A stretch of 64,000 nt of DNA from Steinernema hermaphroditum (taxonomy: Eukaryota; Nematoda; Chromadorea; Rhabditida; Steinernematidae). Both the position numbers and the translations under genes were made by a program. A model generated the notes under the pieces. The model saw only the letters and a program-made list of their open reading frames with translations, made no database searches and was not told the origin of the DNA. Position 1 is the first letter of the stretch. Each line of letters begins with the position of its first letter. Where the stretch lies: positions 10,850,001-10,914,000 of the forward strand of contig CM059622.1 in assembly GCA_030435675.1 (NCBI GenBank), given 5' to 3'. Below, piece after piece: positions 59,507 through 64,000 of the stretch.

Positions 59507-60376
59507 GGGTGCGTAACGATTTGACGCGAACGATTTGCCGCAGTAACGATTTGACGCGAACGATTTGACGCGAACGATTCGCCGCGAACGATTTGCCGCG
59601 AACGATTTGCCGCGAACGATTCGCCGCGAACGATTTGCCGCGAACGATTCGCCGCGAACGATTTGCCGCGAACGATTTGCCGCGAACGATTTGCCGCGAA
59701 CGATTTGACGCGGGGACAAATCTACTTGCCGCGCCAGGCAATTCGTTCCGGGACCATTCTGTCGCCTTAGTTTCACCAATTTTCGACCTCTTTTTCGCTT
59801 TTTTCTTCGATTATCAAGCTGTTTGCTCCGTGTACGGCAGTACTAAGATATCAGCGAAGCTGTTAAGACAACAGGCTCGCCCTTCGGGCTCGCTTTAAAT
59901 CAATAGGCATAGTCCTAAGCCGGAGCCTAAGCCAAGCCGGGGTTTGCCTAAGCCTAAGCCAAAAATGAATACAGGGCTCGCTTCGCTTGCTCGCAGCCTA
60001 AGTTTGTAGGCTGTTATCTTGTTAGTTATACTGGAAATCCGACAGAAACAGCTCGATAATCGAAGAAAAAAGCGAAAAAGAGGTCGAAAATTGGTGAAAC
60101 TAAGGCGACAGAATGGTCCCGGAACGAATTGCCTGGCGCGGCAAGTAGATTTGTCCCCGCGTCAAATCGTTCGCGGCAAATCGTTCGCGGCAAATCGTTC
60201 GCGGCGAATCGTTCGCGGCAAATCGTTCGCGGCGAATCGTTCGCGGCAAATCGTTCGCGGCGAATCGTTCGCGGCAAATCGTTCGCGGCAAATCGTTCGC
60301 GGCGAATCGTTCGCGTCAAATCGTTCGCGTCAAATCGTTACTGCGGCAAATCGTTCGCGTCAAATCGTTCTGCTCC
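59507..60376. mobile_element. Foldback element with minisatellite arms, copy 2
   Basis: 870 bp, the same as copy 1 apart from one C missing near the right end. The flanking satellite monomers match those of copy 1 on both sides, so this copy came from duplication of a satellite block and not from a second insertion. The left edge is shifted by 9,091 bp relative to copy 1 and the right edge by 9,090 bp. Confidence 0.9.
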
Positions 60377-63300
60377 CCCTTTTAGCGCTTATACCAGAAA
60401 AGTTAAAAAAATCTGTGAAATGTATCTCACTCACGGCCAGACACCGTGTTTCAGACCTTTCCCTTTTGCGCTTATACCAGAAAAGTTAAAAAAATCTGTG
60501 AAATGTATCTCACTCACGGCCAGACACCGTGTTTCAGACGTTTCCCTTTTGCGCTTATACCAGAAAAGTTAAAAAAATCTGTGAAATGTATCTCACTCAC
60601 GACCAGACACCGTGCTTAGGACCTTTCCCTTTTGCGCTTATACCAGAAAAGTTAAAAAAATCTGTGAAATGTATCTCACTCACGGCCAGACACCGTGCTT
60701 AGGACCTTCCCCTTTTGCGCTTATACCAGTAAAGTTAAGAAAATCTGTGAAATGTATCTCACTCACGGCCAGACACCGTGTTTCAGACCTTCCCCTTTTG
60801 CGCTTATACCAGTAAAGTTAAGAAAATCTGTGAAATGTATCTCACTCACGACAAGACACCGTGCTTAGGACCTTTCCCTTTTGCGCTTATACCAGAAAAG
60901 TCAAAAAAATATGTAAAATGTATCTCACTCACGGCCAGACACCGTGTTTCAGACCTTCCCCTTTTGCGCTTATACCAGTAAAGTTAAGAAAATCTGTGAA
61001 ATGTATCTCACTCACGACAAGACACCGTGCTTAGGACCTTTCCCTTTTGCGCTTATACCAGAAAAGTTAAGAAAATCTGTGAAATGTATCTCACTCACGA
61101 CAAGACACCGTGCTTAGGACCTTTCCCTTTTGCGCTTATACCAGAAAAGTTAAAAAAATCTGTGAAATCTATCTCACTCACGGCCAGACACCGTGTTTCA
61201 GACCTTCCCCTTTTGCGCTTATACCAGAAAAGTTAAAAAAATCTGTGAAATGTATCTCACTCACGGCCAGACACCGTGTTTCAGACCTTCCCCTTTTGCG
61301 CTTATACCAGAAAAGTTAAAAAAATCTGTGAAATGTATCTCACTCACGGCCAGGCACCGTGTTTCAGACGTTTCCCTTTTGCGCTTATACCAGAAAAGTT
61401 AAAAAAATCTGTGAAATGTATCTCACTCACGGCCAGACACCGTGTTTCAGACCTTCCCCTTTTGCGCTTATACCAGAAAAGTTAAAAAAATCTGTGAAAT
61501 GTATCTCACTCACGGCCAGACACCGTGCTTAGGACCTTCTCCTTTTGCGCTTATACCAGTAAAGTTAAAAAAATCTGTGAAATGTATCTCACTCACGACC
61601 AGACACCGTGCTTAGGACCTTTCCCTTTGCGCTTATACCAGAAAAGTTAAAAAAATCTGTGAAATGTATCTCACTCACGGCCAGACACCGTGTTTCAGAC
61701 CTTTCCCTTTTGCGCTTATACCAGAAAAGTTAAAAAAATCTGTGAAATGTATCTCACTCACGGCCAGACACCGTGTTTCAGACCTTCCCCTTTTGCGCTT
61801 ATACCAGTAAAGTTAAGAAAATCTGTGAAATGTATCTCACTCACGGCCAGACACCGTGCTTAGGACCTTTCCCTTTGCGCTTATACCAGAAAAGTTAACA
61901 AAATCTGTGAAATGTATCTCACTCACGGCCAGACACCGTGTTTCAGACCTTTCCCTTTTGCGCTTATACCAGAAAAGTTAAAAAAATCTGTGAAATGTAT
62001 CTCACTCACGGCCAGACACCGTGTTTCAGACCTTCCCCTTTTGCGCTTATACCAGTAAAGTTAAGAAAATCTGTGAAATGTATCTCACTCACGGCCAGAC
62101 ACCGTGTTTCAGACCTTCCCCTTTTGCGCTTATACCAGTAAAGTTAAGAAAATCTGTGAAATGTATCTCACTCACGACAAGACACCGTGCTTAGGACCTT
62201 TCCCTTTTGCGCTTATACCAGAAAAGTTAAAAAAATCTGTGAAATGTATCTCACTCACGGCCAGACACCGTGTTTCAGACCTTCCCCTTTTGCGCTTATA
62301 CCAGAAAAGTTAAAAAAATCTGTGAAATGTATCTCACTCACGGCCAGACACCGTGTTTCAGACGTTTCCCTTTTGCGCTTATACCAGAAAAGTTAAAAAA
62401 ATCTGTGAAATGTATCTCACTCACGGCCAGACACCGTGTTTCAGACCTTCCCCTTTTGCGCTTATACCAGTAAAGTTAAGAAAATCTGTGAAATGTATCT
62501 CACTCACGGCCAGACACCGTGCTTAGGACCTTTCCCTTTGCGCTTATACCAGAAAAGTTAAAAAAATCTGTGAAATGTATCTCACTCACGGCCAGACACC
62601 GTGTTTCAGACCTTTCCCTTTTGCGCTTATACCAGAAAAGTTAAAAAAATCTGTGAAATGTATCTCGCTCACGGCCAGACACCGTGTTTCAGACCTTTCC
62701 CTTTTGCGCTTATACCAGAAAAGTTAAAAAAATCTGTGAAATGTATCTCACTCACGGCCAGACACCGTGTTTCAGACCTTCCCCTTTTGCGCTTATACCA
62801 GTAAAGTTAAGAAAATCTGTGAAATGTATCTCACTCACGGCCAGACACCGTGTTTCAGACCTTCCCCTTTTGCGCTTATACCAGAAAAGTTAAAAAAATC
62901 TGTGAAATGTATCTCACTCACGGCCAGACACCGTGCTTAGGACCTTCTCCTTTTGCGCTTATACCAGTAAAGTTAAAAAAATCTGTGAAATGTATCTCAC
63001 TCACGACCAGACACCGTGCTTAGGACCTTTCCCTTTTGCGCTTATACCAGAAAAGTTAAAAAAATCTGTGAAATGTATCTCACTCACGGCCAGACACCGT
63101 GTTTCAGACCTTCCCCTTTTGCGCTTATACCAGTAAAGTTAAGAAAATCTGTGAAATGTATCTCACTCACGGCCAGACACCGTGTTTCAGACCTTTCCCT
63201 TTTGCGCTTATACCAGAAAAGTTAAAAAAATCTGTGAAATGTATCTCACTCACGGCCAGACACCGTGTTTCAGACGTTTCCCTTTTGCGCTTATACCAGT

Positions 63301-64000
63301 AAAGTTAAGAAAATCTGTGAAATGTATCTCACTCACGGCCAGACACCGTGTTTCAGACCTTCCCCTTTTGCGCTTATACCAGAAAAGTTAAAAAAATCTG
63401 TGAAATGTATCTCACTCACGGCCAGACACCGTGTTTCAGACGTTTCCCTTTTGCGCTTATACCAGAAAAGTTAAAAAAATCTGTGAAATGTATCTCGCTC
63501 ACGGCCAGACACCGTGTTTCAGACCTTTCCCTTTTGCGCTTATACCAGAAAAGTTAAAAAAATCTGTGAAATGTATCTCACTCACGGCCAGACACCGTGT
63601 TTCAGACCTTCCCCTTTTGCGCTTATACCAGAAAAGTTAAAAAAATCTGTGAAATGTATCTCACTCACGGCCAGACACCGTGTTTCAGACCTTCCCCTTT
63701 TGCGCTTATACCAGTAAAGTTAAGAAAATCTGTGAAATGTATCTCACTCACGGCCAGACACCGTGTTTCAGACCTTTCCCTTTTGCGCTTATACCAGAAA
63801 AGTTAAAAAAATCTGTGAAATGTATCTCACTCACGGCCAGACACCGTGTTTCAGACGTTTCCCTTTTGCGCTTATACCAGTAAAGTTAAGAAAATCTGTG
63901 AAATGTATCTCACTCACGGCCAGACACCGTGCTTAGGACCTTTCCCTTTGCGCTTATACCAGAAAAGTTAAAAAAATCTGTGAAATGTATCTCACTCACG

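Larger units (their letters stand above)
40888..64000 (+). repeat. 83-bp satellite DNA array with higher-order repeats (runs off the window)
   Basis: A head-to-tail array of an 83-bp monomer, about 240 copies after removing inserted elements. Its conserved words are ATGTATCTCACTCACG, CAGACACCGTG, TTTTGCGCTTATACCAG and AAAATCTGTGAA. Variable sites define monomer types: GGCCAG, GACCAG or GACAAG; GTTTCAGAC, GCTTAGGAC or GCTTATGAC; CTTTCCC, CTTCCCC, CTTCTCC or GTTTCCC; CAGAAAAG or CAGTAAAG. Types repeat in order, giving higher-order units of 997 bp (twelve monomers plus one base). Damaged monomers lie at about 42424-42475, 42695-42755, 42895-42960, 44590-44680 and 45190-45300. Because 83 is not a multiple of three, all three frames give look-alike ORFs of 65-131 codons; these are not genes. 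Confidence 0.97.

Noticed and set aside
40888..64000. More than a hundred ORFs of 65-131 codons with the same peptide text (FPFCAYTRKVKKICEMYLTH)
   Set aside because: They come from reading an 83-bp repeat in successive frames, overlap one another and stop every few monomers; no splice or start context.
40888..64000. CRISPR-like array
   Set aside because: Repeat units are contiguous with no unique spacers, the unit is 83 bp, and the DNA is eukaryotic; it is a satellite.

Overview
The window is nuclear DNA of a nematode, probably rhabditid-like. Introns are short (about 40-50 bp), with GT...TTTCAG borders. Most start codons lie 5-30 bases after a splice acceptor, as expected for spliced-leader trans-splicing. 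The protein families (pfs-2, iars-1, Ly6-like and F-box-like proteins) fit, and one mobile element carries short runs of the nematode telomere hexamer. I cannot name the species.

Positions 1-11.9 kb are gene-dense, all on the plus strand: the 3' end of cytosolic isoleucyl-tRNA synthetase, an F-box-like single-exon gene, a small bromodomain protein, a Ly6-like membrane protein, the WD40 polyadenylation factor pfs-2/WDR33, and a valyl-tRNA synthetase with a mitochondrial-looking leader. The last two are 200 bp apart and may form an operon. From 11.9 to 23.1 kb the DNA is mostly non-coding, with a tRNA-derived SINE-like piece, short tandem repeats and one copy of a dispersed 363-bp repeat. Two genes of unknown function lie here, at 16.8 kb and 20.0 kb.

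Positions 23.1-31.1 kb, minus strand, hold the most interesting locus. A reconstructed 11-exon gene encodes a signal peptide, a Cys-rich domain and seven membrane spans, with several local matches to Smoothened, the Hedgehog-pathway receptor that C. elegans lacks. Directly downstream on the same strand are three unfamiliar genes (25.1-26.9, 24.3-24.5 and 23.1-24.1 kb). The first may instead be the continuation of the receptor tail. It is a paralogue of the gene at 20.0 kb, and all three share an acidic motif, D-E-G-(I/V)-x-S.

Positions 31.1-40.9 kb hold a tRNA-Gly(GCC), an inverted second copy of the 363-bp repeat, a secreted acidic protein of unknown function, two dynein light chain roadblock paralogues and an intact DD37D Tc1/mariner transposase gene. 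From 40.9 kb to the window end there is a satellite array of an 83-bp monomer (about 240 copies) with higher-order repeats of about 1 kb. The array contains a TA-flanked 1.27-kb inverted-repeat element and two copies of an 0.87-kb foldback element. Those two copies are 9.09 kb apart because a large block of the array was duplicated. The many ORFs read from the satellite are artefacts of the repeat.

All exon models were built by eye from splice signals and reading phase; none was checked against transcripts or databases.
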